From Bacteroidia bacterium (GTDB taxonomy: Bacteria > Bacteroidota > Bacteroidia > Cytophagales > Cyclobacteriaceae), in assembly GCA_012031955.1 (NCBI GenBank), contig JAAURZ010000065.1, positions 1-8,909 of the forward strand: a stretch of 8,909 nucleotides of DNA, in the 5' to 3' direction. The position numbers were made by a program, and so were the translations under genes. Positions 7,177 through 8,909 of the stretch are shown one piece after another (position 1 is the first letter of the stretch; each line of letters opens with the position of its first letter). The notes below the pieces were generated by a model. It was not told where the DNA came from. It saw only the letters and a program-made list of their open reading frames with translations, and did not search any database.

Positions 7177-8835
7177 ATGAAAACGTCATCAATTTACAAG
7201 CTTTTGATTATTCTGACCATCGCCGTAACAAATTCGGCGACAAAACTTCGCGCACAAGAACGGGCCGATCCAACGGTGGCGATGGAACCATACTACGACC
7301 TGAAGTTCGACGATGATGAAAGAGACTCGATGCAGTCGAACTTGAATAGCTACCGGGAGATGTTCAAGCAACTACACGCCGTTCAATTGGACAACAGTGT
7401 GCCCATGGCGTTGTATTTCGACCCCACTCCCAATGGTTTCGTGATTAATACCACGCAGAAACCGATAGACTGGGGAATACCCTCGGATGTCGCCCTTCCT
7501 TCTTCTCCGGAGGAGATTGCCTTTTTGCCCGTCTATAAACTCGCCGGGCTTATCAAAAGCAAGAAGCTCACATCACTAAAGCTTACACAAATTTACTTGG
7601 ACAGGCTCAAGCGTTACGGTGATACGCTGCAATGCGTCATCACGCTGATGGAGCAACATGCCCTCGCCCGGGCGCGCGAGGCAGACGCTGAAATCGGCAA
7701 AGGAATGTACAGAGGCCCGCTGCATGGTATTCCGTTTGGCGTCAAAGACCTGCTGGCGGTGGAAGGGACCAAGACTACGTGGGCGCTGCGCCCTTCAAAG
7801 AACAGCATATAGATCGAACGGCCACGGTGGTAAAGAAGCTGGAGGCGGCTGGCGCGGTACTGCTGGCAAAGCTAACCCTTGGCGCCCTCGCTATGGGCGA
7901 CATCTGGTACGGCGGCGTTACCAAAAACCCGTGGAACCTGAAGCAGGGCTCAAGCGGCTCATCGGCCGGGTCGGCGGCGGCGACGGCTGCAGGCCTCGTG
8001 GGCTTTGCCATTGGAACGGAAACGCTGGGCTCTATCGTGTCGCCCGCTACACGATGTGGCGTTACCGGGTTGCGGCCTACGTTTGGCGCGGTGAGCCGTG
8101 GCGGTGCGATGACGCTGGTTTGGAGCATGGACAAGATCGGCCCGCTGTGCCGGTCGGCGCTCGACTGCGCGATGGTGTTCGACGCGATCCGTGGTGAAGA
8201 CAAACTTGATCGCAGTGTGCATAATTTCGCCTTCAATTATTCTGCGAAAGCGGACGTAAAAAAACTTCGCATCGGTTATGTAAAAATCGCTGTTCGACAA
8301 AGACTATCCCGGCAAGGCCAACGACCAGCAAGCGCTCGAGACGCTGCGCTCCCTGGGTGTTGAACTGATACCGGTAGAACTACCCGAGGCGCTGCCCGTT
8401 GCATCATTGCGGGTGATGTTGTCGGCGGAGGCTGCGGCGGCCTTCGACGAGCTCACACGCTCGGGCAGAGACTCGCTGCTCGTAAACCAGCGCAGGTGGG
8501 CGTGGCCCAACTCATTTCGCAGCGCGAGATTTATACCGGCGGTGGAATACATCAATGCCTCGCGTGTTCGTTCGATGCTCATCGAGGCTTATTATGAAAC
8601 CACCAAGTCGTTTGACGTGATCGTGGCGCCGAGTTTCGGAGGCTCGCAACTGCTTACCACCAACCTCACAGGAAACCCATGCCTGGTAATGCCCAACGGG
8701 TTTAGCAATAGCGGCAGCCCTACCAGCATTTCGTTCGTGGGCCGGCTTTATGGGGAGTCGGCGCTCATAGCGTTGGGCAGGGCCTATCAGCAGGCAAGCG
8801 ATTGGGACGACAAACACCCGGAATTATTCAAGTAG
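7177..8835 (+). CDS. Secreted amidase-signature family enzyme (two compensating single-base frameshifts in the given sequence)
   Basis: A serine hydrolase of the amidase signature (GatA/FAAH) family that cleaves an amide bond; the substrate is unknown. It is split into three plus-strand frames. One G missing from the run at 7781-7783 and one extra A in 8282-8286 cancel out, giving 552 residues. The N-terminus is a Sec-type signal (MKTSSIYKLLIILTIAVTNS, likely cut near residue 26), followed by an extension of about 140 residues before the amidase core that includes FDPTPNGFV and KPIDWGIP. The catalytic triad is complete: K190 in FGVKDLL, cis-Ser S262 in the GSSGSSAGSAAA loop, and nucleophile S286 in GTETLGSIVSPATRCG. 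The signal peptide and extension, and no gatB or gatC alongside, argue against the glutamyl-tRNA amidotransferase subunit; an exported amidase is likely. The ATG at 7177 was chosen because it places the signal peptide at the N-terminus. Confidence 0.93.
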
Positions 8836-8909
8836 TTTCAGCACCTTGTAACAATTTGCTTCCACTGCGGTACTTAAAGAGTGGATACAACTCAAACCTG
8901 TACAACATT
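8836..8909. other. Unassigned 3' end of the window
   Basis: Seventy-four bases follow the amidase stop. On the minus strand one frame is open from the window edge to a TAA at 8826-8824 and ends in STAVEANCYKVLKLLE, which could be the C-terminus of a convergent gene overlapping the amidase by 12 bp. A plus-strand frame is also open but has no start codon. I cannot recognise either one, and frames in this window are unreliable because of the indels. No terminator hairpin is obvious. Confidence 0.25.

Overview
The window most likely comes from a member of the Bacteroidota, probably a Cytophagales-type bacterium of moderate GC. This is inferred from three things: the sequence style of the proteins (PolA, secreted dienelactone hydrolase, GatA-like secreted amidase, Uma2 protein), weak Shine-Dalgarno signals, and one perfect match to the Bacteroidota -7 promoter element (TAnnTTTG). 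No tRNA, rRNA, CRISPR array, insertion sequence or phage gene was seen.

Layout from left to right. On the minus strand, positions 1-60 hold the first 20 codons of a PLP-dependent threonine/serine dehydratase-like gene, 2 bp downstream of polA (63-2788, minus). An 86-bp divergent spacer separates polA from a plus-strand run: a Uma2-family PD-(D/E)XK protein (2875-3408), a long-chain acyl-CoA synthetase (3463-5132) and, after a 142-bp gap, a two-CBS-domain protein (5275-5699). Converging on it from the right is a minus-strand pair, a DinB-like protein (6601-7071) followed by a secreted dienelactone hydrolase (5708-6551). Divergent from DinB is a secreted amidase-signature enzyme (7177-8835, plus). 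The last 74 bases are unassigned.

The dominant anomaly is reading-frame damage. Five of the seven complete genes are split or shortened by single-base indels, seven in all: one each in polA, the acyl-CoA synthetase and the CBS gene, two in the dienelactone hydrolase and two in the amidase. Six look like a lost base and one like a gained base, nearly all in or beside homopolymer runs. Correcting each one restores a full-length, family-typical protein with all catalytic residues. That argues for uncorrected sequencing errors rather than a field of pseudogenes, since polA and four unrelated genes would otherwise all be freshly broken. Gene coordinates below span the reconstructed genes.

The genes are general metabolism and DNA maintenance: replication/repair (PolA), fatty-acid activation, a small nucleotide-sensing-type module, and secreted or metal-dependent hydrolases. 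I see no sign that they form one pathway and no previously undescribed system. The most interesting biological point is that PolA keeps its 5'-nuclease and polymerase active sites but has lost the proofreading exonuclease residues in all three motifs.
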